Of a stretch of DNA of 64,000 bases, positions 1 to 11,870 are shown one piece after another. Each line of letters begins with the position of its first letter. The first letter of the stretch is position 1. This stretch comes from Alopecurus myosuroides (lineage: Eukaryota > Streptophyta > Magnoliopsida > Poales > Poaceae). The notes under the pieces were generated by a model. It did no database searches. It was not told the origin of the DNA and was given only the letters and a program-made list of their open reading frames with translations. The stretch is from positions 50,903,827 through 50,967,826 of the forward strand of contig CM054063.1 of NCBI GenBank assembly GCA_028641055.1, given 5' to 3'. Made by a program: the position numbers and the translations under genes.

Positions 1-97
1 GTCCTTTTATGAGAAGATAAAGTATTCATTATCTAAATTATGATTACAAACCATTGATTCAATTCACTAGTAACTCAAATTGAGTACATATTTTATA

Positions 98-960
98 CTC
101 AGGATGCGTTAGGTCCGGTCCGGTTCGGACCTGGCATTGGACCACCGAACCTCTGAAACAAATTTCAGGTTTAGGTTTTCCCCGCACCTCCTTGTTCCAG
201 GTTCATGGGTAACCTATGTTCGGCCCTCTTCATGGCAAGAACCTGTCAAGGCGATGGACAAGCTTCGAGTAGCAGCCAGGCAAAATTTCGAACACGTTAT
301 GAGCGAGTTGCATCCCAGCTGCTGCATCGGCCTTGCAGCCGAGACAGACATCCGCGTGCAACTTGTGGAGCTGCCGCCGCCGAGCCAGTCACGCACTGGC
401 GAAGGCGTGCGGACGGCCGAGAGCAGCGAAGGCGCGCATGAAGGCCATTCCAGGACGGGCACCAACAGGGCAGGTCGCCGCCCGTGCGCTCGCCGCCGCC
501 AGAGTCTCCTGTGCGCCAAAACTGCGAGGACAGCACTAGCAGGACAGGTCGCCACCCGTGCGCTCGTCGCCGCCAGAGTCTCCCGTGCGCTCGCCGCCGC
601 CGCCAGGTCGGACGTCCCGCGGCTGAGGACAACACTCTGGAGCAAAGGGACGACCGGGTTGCCGGGAATCAAATCCTTAGAAGCTGCCCTCAATGACGAC
701 GACGGAGGCTCTGGAGCCAGAGGAGTACTACCTGACCCTCCGCGCTCGGACGAGCTTATTGATGTGTCGGCACGTTGCCTGCTGCTGCACCCTCCCGTAG
801 TCCGTTGCGTGTATGTCGACAGGGGCGGTTCGTCCCTGGGGTTGAAAGGATAGATCCACGTCGGACCTAGTTTTTTTTAGGATCGACCCTTGTCCTATAG
901 GTAACAAAATTTAGGTCCGGTCCACCGGATCGCTGGGCCGAACCGGACCACGCGCATCTA
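98..960. mobile_element. Candidate non-autonomous DNA transposon with GC-rich cargo
   Basis: The 9-mer TATTTTATA lies at 89-97 and again at 961-969, so the segment is bracketed by an apparent 9-bp target-site duplication. The ends are imperfect inverted repeats: the left end holds GATGCG followed by GGTCCGGTTCGG, and the reverse complement of the right end has the same two blocks. The interior (about 140-850) is very GC-rich, unlike its flanks, and contains a direct repeat of a CGCTCGCCGCCGCC-type segment near 475-600. A 9-bp TSD is typical of MULEs, so a Pack-MULE-like element with captured genic DNA is plausible. An hAT element is the alternative. The open frames inside overlap on both strands and none is recognisable. 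Confidence 0.5.
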
Positions 961-1183
961 TATTTTATAGGTATCGCTGCATTCTTGTCGCCATTTGAGT
1001 TGTGAAAGGTGGTGTGTACCATCTTGATTCTCATCCAGATCATAAGATTAATGCCGACCACATAAGCAGGCTTCTTGACAGGTTGTCCTCTATACAAACA
1101 CATCATGTTTAATATAGACACATGACAAGATATCTCTATGTTAATTAATGTCATTACTCCATCATAGCATTCGATTTCCTCAG

Positions 1184-1760
1184 GATGTCAAATGAACCTT
1201 TAAGTCCGAAGGGCTATACCAGACTTAACCACCTTCTGAAATATCAGGTTAGTTTCCACCTACCGCGTTCTAATGCATGAACTCTGTTTTTCTGTTGGAT
1301 ATGAAAGTCTAATATATATACACACTATTTTGCCCAGTGCCACCAACACCAGGTGGAAATCAAGCAGTTTGGCACGTACCATGGCCAGTTCTACTAGCAA
1401 AATATGCAGTTAAGATGGTTTTATGTTGCCCATCACATGAACGTGATGATGGCTTCGTCCCTGGATACGGAACTGGAGGTACTAAAACAACTTCTATTTT
1501 CATTTTCCGAACATCTTCATATTGTGTGTGCTTTATATCATACTCACTAGATTTTAAAATATTACCAACATCATTCGTGACTCGAATCCAAGAAACTTCC
1601 GATCAGCAAGTTACGAATGATCTATGACGATATGTCTCACTTCTTGGTTCAGAAGGTGATGGCTGAAGGGCCTGATGATTACAAAGTCATCATGATGTTC
1701 CCAAGCTATGATTTTGTGATCCCATTCGAATGTTCTACACTTTTCTTCGTACACTGTTAA
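1184..1760 (+). pseudogene. Exon-like fragments of an unrecognised gene
   Basis: Three coding-like blocks lie in order. Block 1 (1184-1247) is bounded by CCTCAG and GTTAGT and reads MSNEPLSPKG... Block 2 (about 1338-1478) follows TTTTGCCCAG and reads PPTPGGNQAVWHVPWP... in one frame, but that frame is not the phase in which block 1 ends. Block 3 (about 1590-1760) reads KKLPISKLRMIYDDMSHFLV... and ends at TAA 1758-1760. Residue composition and the splice-like borders look genic, but the phases do not join cleanly. I do not recognise the family. It may be a decayed host gene or a transposon-captured fragment. Confidence 0.35.
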
Positions 1761-2203
1761 TTACTGTCATAAACTCAGCCGTTAGTGTGAAAGTACTGTA
1801 ATGGAATTGATCTTAATTACCAATATATTTAGAATTCCACTGCTTAGTTTAAATATTTGGTATAATCTCAAAATAGCTGGCGTATTGCCATGCATTTGCT
1901 CCATCCGGACCAGGGTGCGAAATTCTGGACAATAACGGAACATCCGAATTTAACAGAGGCGGTTTAAGTAACCGGCTCAAGGCTTGTTCAAAAACAAATG
2001 TGCACACTCCAAAAAACTCTGGACTCTCCAGTTAATGAAGAGTCGGGTAAAAATTGCAACCTTCTATGTATAGAGCGAGGCTTCCCTTTATTCTAACCGA
2101 CTCGTTGTAGTTTCGACCATCTGTCAAAACTCGGAACATATTACCTCGGACCATCTAACTGGTTTCCGCCAGTCTGATGTTGGTAGAGTAGTCCGTGAAA
2201 ACG
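1761..2203. other. Intergenic stretch, nothing recognised
   Basis: No coding region or repeat boundary is visible except the last five bases (2199-2203, AAACG), which are the left target-site duplication of the solo LTR that follows. Confidence 0.5.
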
Positions 2204-5200
2204 TGTCGCACCCGGACTTCTAGGGGATACTCACAGTCCGTTAAACAGTAGATAAATGGCTTACGGGGCATACCGGCACCCGCATCTCAATATGAGCAGG
2301 CCAACACGTAAACGTGTGACAACCATTCTCTTACTATTCATCGTCTGCGTAAACCATCCCATAGAAATCCAGATACTTCCGTTGACGTACTTCAAAACAT
2401 ACACACATGGTACGTCAACGGCATTGGAACAAGTGATATCACAACAGATCTCTACGACACAAAAGATTGAAATAAGTTGCAAATAGCTCTCATTAGAGCA
2501 GAGATAGCAAATACAATCATCTAGAGGACACATGTCCCAACATATCATCATTACATCACAGCGGAAGCATTCAACATGTCTGAGTACAGACAAGATCCAA
2601 ATAGGCCTAAGAGGCCGGAAACGAAAGACGGAGCCCATCCACGAAGTCTCGGATCCTGCCCGGGTCCGCTATCTACTCGTCAGCAGTCTCGTCATACTCC
2701 ACGTCGTAGCCACCATGGGGATCCTTGAAAACGTAGTCTGCGGAAACCACAGCCCCAAAGGGGTAAGTACATAAACGTACTGGCAAGCAAGACTCACAGT
2801 TCACCAAAGTGTAACCCGTCAACACCAAGCACAGATGCCTTGGGTTCAACGGAAGGAAGGGGATATAAAAGATGCTGCAACTGGCTGCACTAACCAACTA
2901 CAGAAACATAGTACAACTTCCGGCTATCCGAAAAGGGGATAAGATAGCGTATCGTAACCAACTATAACTAACCACCAAACAAACCCATCCTGGATCTCGC
3001 CCCTTATCCAAAGAAGCAATCTGAGGATAACTCACACAGTTGGATTAGTGAGGGTTCAGATTGTGTGTCATTAAGCCTATTACTAGTCAGATTGTTAATC
3101 ATTAGGTTTAAGTTGTCCTGAGTACTTGTTAGCCAGTACTTTCACCAAGTAGTCCATAACCGCGGAAAACACGGCTTCTCGAGAAGATTTTCCCTGCAGG
3201 GGTGCACCAATTTGGCCGTACACGTAAGAATAACCCGCCAGATGGGAAGGCCTTTCCCACCAAGCGGGGCACTCAACACAACTCAACTCTTCTTCGCATC
3301 AAGCCCAAAGAACCCCGTGCAGTGAGCGCACGGCTAATCGAGCCCCACGAAGAAAAGGGGACCCTCATAGCACTCTAAGAACGTGTCTCCCTAAATGCCG
3401 ACTACAAAAGTTTCCACCCTGGCCTGGGCTCGCAAAAACATGCATGCGGCAAATGGAACACCCGAACTAAATGAGGCGATTTGGACGAGATGCGAATCGA
3501 ATCAAATTGAGGGGGGCGCCCATACACGCTTCCCACATGCGGTTAGTGCGCTCATCATGGATCAGTAGACAAGACCCTTTTCCTAATTAGGGTCGACACT
3601 AGCAGGCCTCAAAACCACGCAGGGCCTCCTGCCGGTGCCTTATCATCAAGTTATTATTTATTCATAACATTAGCATGATTCATTGTTTAACCTCGAGCCC
3701 CAGCACATAGTAAAATAAGATAACAGAAAGTAACGGGTAACAGACTGGAGCCAAACAACCCTAAGCATGCTAGTAGGACACGGGCAACAAGCAAAAGGTT
3801 ATAGGTATGGGGTGAGGCAATATCAGGGTTAAAGGATACATGTGATAGATTCGTAACAGAAGCAACTATTCATAGGGCTAGCAGAATAGACAACGGATAG
3901 TATCGGTAACCAATGTTGAAAGGAACACAGTGGTTCATTTGAGTGAATACTTGCCTGCAAACCCAGTAGCCCGGTACTGAGCTAACTCCTTAGAAGGGGT
4001 GTCGTAAGTATCGTCGGTCTCAACGTCGTCGTGTATCCGAGAAGAAGCAAACAAACAACGCAAGGAGACAAACAATCAATAACATGGCATAGTGCACAAA
4101 CAAGGGATGATGCATGACCATTTAATTGATGCACCAAAATAAGCTAGTTGACATGGTAACAACATGATTAAATGGACCCACATGCAATTTTGGGTTGCAT
4201 ATGGAAAGCCCATGAATTATGGTTGAATTAATTGTTCTACAACTAATCATCATGTGTAAGTGAATTAGCATGATGCATGGATGAGGAAAACAGAAAGAAA
4301 ACAACAATAGAATCAATTGGAAATAAGGTTTACCCAGTTTGAAAATTTGTTTATTAAGTTAAGAAATTTTGGTTTCTTAAAGGTGTCACACAAGCATTTG
4401 TTGTTTTCATTAATTTTAATTGTTCAAAATAGATAACAAAGTTCATATTTGAAAAGAACACAAGATTTTAGTTGGAAAACATGTTTCACTTGTTGAAAAA
4501 GGATTTCAAATAAATTATTTATGAATTAAACAAGTTTAAGCAAGAATTAAATGATTTTAATTCAAACATGAACTTATTTGAAGTTTTATTTGTTCAAAAC
4601 ATTAAATCAAATTCATATTTGAAAAGTTTATACTTTTATGGTTTGAAAACATATTTTATATGTCCCAAAAGAAATTAGTTTTGATCAAGTTATAAATTTA
4701 GCAATATTAAATGATTTAAACAAGGTTTAAATCATTCAACCAATTTTAATTATTCAAAACATGTAAAAAAAATTATATTTGGAAAGAGGGTTTAATTTTG
4801 CATGGAAAACATATTTCATTTGTTGAAAAAGGATTTAAAATGAGCAAGTTATTAATTTGGCAATTTTAAATGCAATAATTAAGAAACAGTGGTTTTCAGC
4901 AATTTAAATTATTCAAAACAGCAAACAAAATTTATATTTGGAAATTACATGAAAAGTTGATTGGAAAACATATTTAGTTTGTTGAATTTGGAATTTTTAT
5001 GCCCAAGTTATGAATTTTGCAAGTTTAAGTGAATTTAACAAGTTTTCAAATATTGCACCAATTTAAAATATTCAAAACAGTAAAAAAATTATATTTGGAT
5101 AGAGCATTTAATTTGGTATTGAAAACATATTAAAAATGTTGAAATTGGAGTTAAAATGAAATAGTTATGCATTTTACAAAATTAGGGTGCAATCTGCCAT

Positions 5201-6921
5201 TTTTATTACCTCTAGGGACTTAGAAAAATTAAACCGGGGCCTAGGAAGAAATTACAGGGACCTGTTGGTGATTTCTGTGAGGGTGCTGTGTCAAAACAAT
5301 TAGAACCAAAAAGTTTGGTTAATTGGTGGGAGGGGGGACTCGAACCCGAGAGCTGGGGCTTGCGCGCAAGGGAACAGCACCAGTGCGGTGCTGTGCGGTT
5401 TGGTGATAGGAAGGGGAAGCGGGGAAGGTTATTGTGTTGCAGCGAGTTAACTGAATTTGTGCGTAACTGAAACCTGCAGGTTCGGTCGCTGAACGTCGAC
5501 AGGGCAGAAAGGGAGGTTGGCCGGCGGCGATCTCCGAGGCGGTGGTGGGTGAGTGCGGCGGGTGAGGAGGTGGTGCGCAAGAGGGAGGAGGGGAGGGGAG
5601 CGAGAGGAGGGGAGGCTCACCTCGAGGGCATCGAAGGGGAGGAGGCGGTGCAGGCTCGGGGCAGAACAGGTGCAGCGGCCGGCGACTTGGAGCGGACGGC
5701 GGCGGCGGCTCGAGCCCTCCCGGCGCCCACCGAGGGGTGGAGGAGGAAGAGGGATGCACGGGGATTCCATTCCCGTGCCTCCCTTGGCCGGAGGGGGAGC
5801 CTAGCGGCGGCGATCGCCGGAGGGGAAGTGGGAGATGGTACAGGTTCAGTTGTGGTACAGATAAAAATACAGAGCAGAGAAGGAAGAGAGAAGAAAGAAG
5901 AGAACGGCGGGGGAAGAGAGAGGAGAGGAAGAAGGAGGGTTATGGGAACCCTAGGGTTAGGCTCGAATTATAGGGGGGGAGCAGGAGAGCACAGCCGTTC
6001 CCTGTTCTTTCTCTGCTACGTGGCTATGGTGGATGGTCGACCGTACAGAGGAAGAAGAAAAGGGGTCGAAGGGGTATGGGCCAAGGGGGAAGTTGGGCTG
6101 GGCCTGCTGCATGCCCCTCTCTCCTCTCTTCTTTTTATTATTTTTGTTCTGTTTTTTTTGCAGGAATAGAATTAGGAAGAAAAGAATGGTTTTGGAGTTA
6201 GGAAAAATTAGGGGAAAATTTGTGTAAGCTAATAATTACAATAGAAACAAAATGCCCACTTTGGTTTTCCAAAAAGTTCAATTTATTTTGCTGTTTTGTG
6301 TTTGAGTGAATTTGTATGAATTTGGAATATTGGGTGATTTATTTAAAAGGAACATTTTCCAAGAGTTTGAACCCTCAAATTATTTGAAACAAATTGCTTA
6401 ACTTTGTTTTGGTAAATTGCAATAATTCCAAAGGGTTGCTGTTTGGAATTTTGTTTGAATTTGAACAACATTTGGATTAAGTGAACTATTAAAAACCACA
6501 ATTTTAAATAGTTAAACCTTAGGGGTTTAATGGAAACAATTGATTGAAGGGTTTTGTCATTTTCATAATTTTCAAAAGGGTTGCTGTTTTGGAAATTAAT
6601 TGAATTTGAAAAGGGTTTGGTATTAAATGAATTTTTGATAGAAACAAAACAATAGTTTTGGAATCGCAACTTTAATGGAAACAATTGATTGTTTTGGTTT
6701 GAAATATCATTTTGGAAATTGTAACATCACAAGTATGAAACAAAAGGTTTGAAATTTGATTTGAAATTCAAATAGAAAACAAAGGAAAACAAATGAAAAC
6801 AGAGGAAAACAAATGGAAAACAAGCAAAACAAATGCAATGAACATGATGTCATGATGCAAAACATAAAATAACAGAGAGCAAAACATTCTAATGGCTATT
6901 TTTCATACTTGGGATGTTACA
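2204..6921 (-). mobile_element. Solo LTR, 4.7 kb, Ty3/gypsy-type
   Basis: The segment begins TGTCGCACCCGG and ends GGGATGTTACA, so read on the minus strand it starts TGTAACATCCC. It is flanked on both sides by AAACG (2199-2203 and 6922-6926), a 5-bp TSD. No primer-binding site, polypurine tract or pol remnant lies between the borders, so this is a solo LTR left by recombination between two LTRs. The length (4718 bp) and the TGTAACATCCC start match the very long LTRs of gypsy-derived LARD elements, of which barley Sukkula is an example. The family name is not established. It holds AT-rich flanks and a GC-rich core (about 5420-6170) whose overlapping open frames I do not regard as genes. Confidence 0.85.
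4421..5230. repeat. Degenerate ~160-bp tandem repeat inside the solo LTR
   Basis: The motif TATTCAAAAC or TGTTCAAAAC, followed by an ATATTTGGA/ATATTTGAA block and then GAAAACATATT, recurs at 4421, 4591, 4751, 4910 and 5069. Spacings are 170, 160, 159 and 159 bp. Five diverged copies are visible. The same array is present in the duplicated copy near 13495-14300. Confidence 0.65.
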
Positions 6922-7124
6922 AAACGGCCCGCCTCTACGTTACGTACCAGGCTTTTGTTTGGATAGCTTCCACCGAAACGTCTGAGAGATGGCGTTTCAG
7001 AGACGGCCCGCGGAACCGGCTCCCATCAGCCTGATTATTAGCACCTTATGCATCAAACCGGTCAGGGAAACCGGTGCAAGCCTATGCACCAGAACCGGCT
7101 GAGATTATAGGTATCGTAGTAGTG
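6922..7124 (-). mobile_element. CACTA-like transposon terminus (one end only)
   Basis: The stretch ends in TATCGTAGTAGTG at 7124, which on the minus strand reads CACTACTACGATA, a CACTA-type terminal inverted repeat. Inside it are repeated CCGGT/ACCGG motifs typical of CACTA subterminal regions. The solo LTR inserted close to this end. I could not find the matching other end to the left of the solo LTR, so the element is truncated or the assignment is wrong. Confidence 0.45.
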
Positions 7125-9611
7125 AATATGTTTCATATTTGCTTTTGATGCTCAATTTTTCTTTAATTCTTATTTCTTATGTGAACATCTTTTGAAAATA
7201 CGGAGCCTGTCTTAATGGCTATAAAGAAAAAGCTCTTGGGAGACAACCCTTGTTATTTTTTGCTTTCAGTTTTCCCTTTCATTTTCGAAGTTGTTAACTC
7301 TAGAGCAACCGTTTCTTATCCTTTTTATTTTATTTTTGTGCCAAGAGTAACCTCTAATAGAGAGATAAGTGATTTGGGGAAGTTGCTGTTCTGAAACAGA
7401 TTTCTCGGTTGTTACCAAAAACATTATTTCTCTCAGCTAGAATGCTGGATTGCTTTCAATAAAAATAGAGACATTCCCTAGGTTGTTATGTAACTTTAAT
7501 TAGTTTCTCACTTTTTTATTTGAGGAACATAAGATTTTCAAAAAAAATTCATATTTACTGGTTGTTCTATTTTGACAGATTTCTGTAAATATTTGCATTT
7601 GCATCTTAATCTGTTTCTTTTGGTGTTCTTTTGAGGGGAAGAGCTTTAAAATGAGTTTTGAAAGTAGCTAATGTTTTAAATGGAGTGTTAGACTTGTGTT
7701 CAAACCAAGTGTATTTTTTATTTTTATTACACTAACATTGCTAGTTGAAGACTGTGAGAAGTTTTTGGCGAAGGAAGTTTTCAAGTGTAGGGAGAGAAGT
7801 ATGATGTGATGAGATGAAGAATGGACAAAAGTTCAAGCTTGGGGATTCCCATGTCACCCCCAAGAAATATCCAAGTGGTACAAGCATCAAACTCGAATTT
7901 TAACTCGAATTGTTCTGTGAGTGTTCAGTTTTTGCTAGTATTGCGTTTAGATCTTTTTTTTAACTCGAATTTTGTCCAGAGCTTGTTGGTTTGCTTCAAT
8001 TATATTTGATTATCTCTCTTGTATTGGATTTTATTTGCTCTGAGAGTTTTTTTGAATAAGTTGATTGGTGTTGGAGAAGAGTAAATTGTTTCATGCTTAT
8101 AGTGGTGCAATAGCAAGCTTTTTGACTATGGCATAGGTTTTGGCATGTCATGTTAGATGTTATTTTAATTGTGTGTTTAATTATTTATGGTGTATAATGA
8201 CTAGTATCAAATAGCCGATAGTGCTTAATGTGTCATTGAATTTAATCATGTGTTGTTCTCTCATATTGAAGCATGGTATTGTGACTACAAACAAAGTCAC
8301 TTATAGCCTTGATGATCATTTATTTTTATTTGGATTTATCTAGATTGACTTGGAGCATTCTCACACCATGTTATGAATACAAACAAAGTCACTTATATCC
8401 TTGATAATCATTTATCTTTTGACCTGTAATAAATATCACTTCATGCTTTGATTAAAGATGTTTTGTCGCTATGCATGATTAAGATCGTTATTGCTCTCTT
8501 AATTAGTCGCTCCCAGTATTTTTATAGCTTTCACATGTACTGAGTATGAGATCTACTCGTGCATCCGATTCCCAAAACCAAATTTTGCCAAATGTGTCCA
8601 CCATATCTACCTATATGTGGTATTTAACCGCCACTCCAAGTAAATTTCTCGTGTGTTGCCTTTAAAACCTTCAAAAATATTAACCTGTTTTGGGTTCCTG
8701 TTTTAACCCATGAGGAAGTAGTTTAAAGTTGATTATGGTTTAGGTCAAGAAAAGTTGTTCTTCCTTATTTCACCCGATGAGTATGGAATCTTTGCTCATC
8801 TAAATTTGCAAAGAGCTAGTGCCAATTAATATAATAAAAAGGCACTTCCCATGGTTTGATGAAATATAGTGGGTACCCGTGGATACGGCTAGCTCTGTTT
8901 GTGAAATAAAGGTGGGTGCCAACTAATAAACCGAACGGAAACCGCTCTCAAAAGTCTAAATAATTTGCTTGACATGGATTATGAAAAGTTTTTCATTACC
9001 ATTCATTGACATAGACATACACCTCTGTCAAAATTTGTTTTCTACGTCTCCGTTTATCAAATAAGCTCTAGCACATGAGTAATCCATGCTTCCCTTTGCG
9101 AAGGGCCTTTATTTTAGTTTTATGATAAGTCTTCATCTCTTACTTTATGCACCAGCTAAGAGATCATAGTTGTCATTCTAAGTATAATGTGCATAGTCCC
9201 AAAATTTATTATTGGTTGATTCATGATTGTGGTATTGCTTGCTCTCAAATTATTTGTATATAGTCACCCATTAAAACCTTGAAGGTGTTCTGGAATTTAT
9301 GTTTTGCTACCACACGAAGGACTAGTTGGATACCACTTTATTATGTTTTTCTTTATGAGTGAAACAATCGTATCACTTTCCATGTTTCATTATTAATTTT
9401 CTTTTGTTTGTGTTTCTTTTAATGTGCAACATGGTTGCTAATTTTACATTAGTTGAAATAATATTTATCATGCCTTTGTTAAAGTACTTTGATCTTAGCT
9501 TGCAATGCTTTTACATAACGTTATCAAGATTTGTGTTGGCTTCATGTCACCTCAAAAATTATTTTGTTATCACTTAGCTACTGGAGGACGAGCAAGAGTT
9601 AAGCTTGGGGA
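7125..9611 (+). mobile_element. 3' internal region of a Ty3/gypsy element (non-coding)
   Basis: AT-rich non-coding sequence ends in a polypurine-like AGCTTGGGGA directly before an LTR beginning at 9612. Motifs such as CTTGGGAGACAACCC near 7238 and GGAGGACGAGCAAGAG near 9582 resemble, from memory, the 3' untranslated region of Sabrina/WHAM-type Triticeae gypsy elements. No gag or pol remains. Compared with its duplicate (16198-18899), this copy lacks 214 bp at 7892-7911. Confidence 0.6.
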
Positions 9612-11185
9612 TGCTAATACGTTGCAAGCGTATCTATAATTTTTTATGTTCCATGCTTGTTTTCTACCCAATACCTTCTGTTTTCCACATGTTTTCTTCC
9701 GTTTTCCAGATGTTTTCACAGACTAACCTATTAACGAGATGCCCCAGGCCAGTTGTTGTTTTCTGTTGTTTTTCTATTTCATAAAACTTCTTAAAGAAAT
9801 ATTCTCGAAAAGGGATGAAAAATCCACGGAGATCATTTTTTACCCGGAATGAAGACAGAGGGGATCTAGGGTGCCACCAGGAGGGCACCAGGCGCGACCC
9901 CCTAGGCCGCGCCTGGTGGGCCCCTGGGGACCTGGCCACCTCCTCTCGTCCCCTCTTCGCCCATATATTGCCTTCAACCCAAAAAACGTCGGGGACGGTT
10001 TATTTTCCATGAAACATACAGAGAGGCTTTGTCGCATCGAAAGTCCAATCTAGGGCTTTGGAATCTTGCTCCGACCCCCTGCCGGAGAGGGGGGTCGTCA
10101 CCGGAGGCCTCTACATTGCCATGATCGCCTCCGGACATATGCGTGAGTAGTTCATCTCGGGACTATGGGTCCATAGCAGTAGCTAGATGGTTGTTCTCTC
10201 CCCTATCCCTCCATTTTTAGGGTCTCGTGAGCTACCTCACATGATCGAGACCACCGTTATGTAATTGTGCATGTTATGTTTGCTGGGATTTAATGAACCA
10301 TGAGATTATGATTATTTTGTTCATTTCAATGTTAGATACTTCACTTATATTTGTAGAGCTTTTTAAATATTATCTTGCAATGATCTCTGGTGTTTATGAT
10401 TACCTTGGCCCCTTAGTTGTTTTCACCTCAAAGAGAGGGTTTATATGCTAGATAGTGGGTCCATGCCTCCTTGTTGCCTGCACTTGAGTGATAGAAAATG
10501 CAGGGGAGGATGTCCTGGTGCCACTACGAAGAAAATAGAGGTTCTCTTTTCTACGGATAAGAACCACTTCTTACATTACATATTGATCTTAATGCATTTG
10601 TCTGCTGCACACACAACAATCACTTTGTTGCTGCAACTTAATACCAAAGGATTTTCTGGATAGCTTTCTTGAGGTGGACTTTTAGATATGGATGCATGCT
10701 GGATAGAGGTCCATATTCCTTGACGTAATGCCTACAATGTTAGAACCGGTGAAATTTATCTCGTCATAATTGTATTGTTATAATTTAATGATTTATCAAT
10801 TGCCTAGCTGTAATTTGTTCACCTAGTATGTTTGTTTTCTTTGGAGAGACACCACTAGGGAACCTATGTCCCCCGGTCCTATTTTCCACATATTGCAAAC
10901 CTTGTTTTAAGCACTTTTATCAATATTTCCTCACTGTTCCATTTTTAGTTTTATTGTTTTCCAAGACTCTATGCGTATAATTCTCCTATTTTCATCAAGA
11001 CCGGAAGATTGACAACCTTACGGAAAGTTGGGGCAAGAGAGAGTTTGTGCTTGTGTGCAGGTTCCACGCTTCGTCAACTACACACCAGTACTTTTCTTGC
11101 GCCGATGATATAAGTAACCTTCTTCAAGACTATGAAGTCCTACTGTTTCGAGAAACTCTAGTTCCATACTAAGGGAAAATTAACA
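9612..11185 (+). mobile_element. 3' LTR of the Sabrina/WHAM-like gypsy element
   Basis: It starts TGCTAATACGTTGCAAGCG just after the polypurine tract and ends about 11185 (AAAATTAACA), giving about 1.57 kb. The order of blocks (CTAACCTATTAAC, a GC-rich middle, GTGAGTAGTT with CTATGGGTCCATAG, then GAGACACCACTAGGGAACC) matches my recollection of Triticeae gypsy LTRs that begin TGATACGTCTCCAACG. The 3' border is set by the CA dinucleotide and is approximate. No matching 5' LTR is in the window. Confidence 0.6.
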
Positions 11186-11870
11186 CTAGACTATATCATA
11201 CATTCCGCTTGGGGTCTCCAAACGAGCGTGTGATCACGTCAACATCAACCACCGCCATTATTTTTCAGGCTCATAGGCGCCGACACCGCAAGACCACTCC
11301 CAACAGGAACGGAAGCAACAAAGAGGGAAACCAGCGCACCACTAAAGGCCATCATGGCCAAGGCGATCGACTGCATTGTCGGCACTATCTGGATCCATCT
11401 AGCCCGGATCGGATTCACAAGATCCAGATAATTGCAAAGAGATCCGGGACAATGCGATCCTAACCACCAAACCTCCATCCGGCCACTCCGTCACGCCTCA
11501 AGAGTCGGCCATCGGCCGTGCCGCCCCGTGCCAGCCACCTGCGCCCACCGCGTCCGTGATTCACTATCAAGGGGCACATCCCCTACCCACCGTCTACGAC
11601 GGGATGGGCGCCGCCACCACCGCAGGAGTCGGCAGCAGCAACGGCAGGGGCCAAGGACGGCGGCGGCTTCTAGGGTTTGAGGGGAGGGGGCCTATGGAGC
11701 CGCAAGAGAGGGGAACGACCCGGGAGGGAAAAGGGGGGCTCGGAGGACGGTTGACGATTGGTTGTATTTTCAGGATGCATATATACATAGATAGATCATC
11801 AAAAAGGCAAATATGTTAAACCATTGCATGTAGAAGCTAGTTCATTTCATTTTAGTTCTTAAGATGTTCT
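11186..11870. other. GC-rich unclassified stretch
   Basis: A GC-rich block with overlapping open frames on both strands (about 11209-11819) contains a GGCTTCTAGGGTTTGAGG motif resembling a genic or transposon leader. No protein family is recognisable. The copy at 28894-29578 is almost identical, with one difference noticed (C/A near 11371), so it predates the segmental duplication. Confidence 0.4.

Noticed and set aside
137..853. 238-codon frame in the left GC-rich segment.
   Set aside because: It overlaps long frames on the other strand, has repeat-derived Arg/Ala-rich composition and matches no family I know.
5330..5350. GGGACTCGAACCC (minus strand GGGTTCGAGTCCC) as a tRNA or SINE B box.
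   Set aside because: No A box lies at the right distance and no cloverleaf can be drawn. The same motif is simply duplicated with the LTR at 14404.
5549..6169. Open frames of up to 206 codons in the GC-rich core of the solo LTR (also 14623-15300).
   Set aside because: Frames overlap on both strands in GC-rich purine-biased DNA, the C-terminus changes between duplicates because of a small indel, and no domain is visible.
9664..10053. Short overlapping frames in the gypsy LTR (both strands).
   Set aside because: They lie in the GC-rich part of an LTR and are conserved only because the LTR was duplicated.
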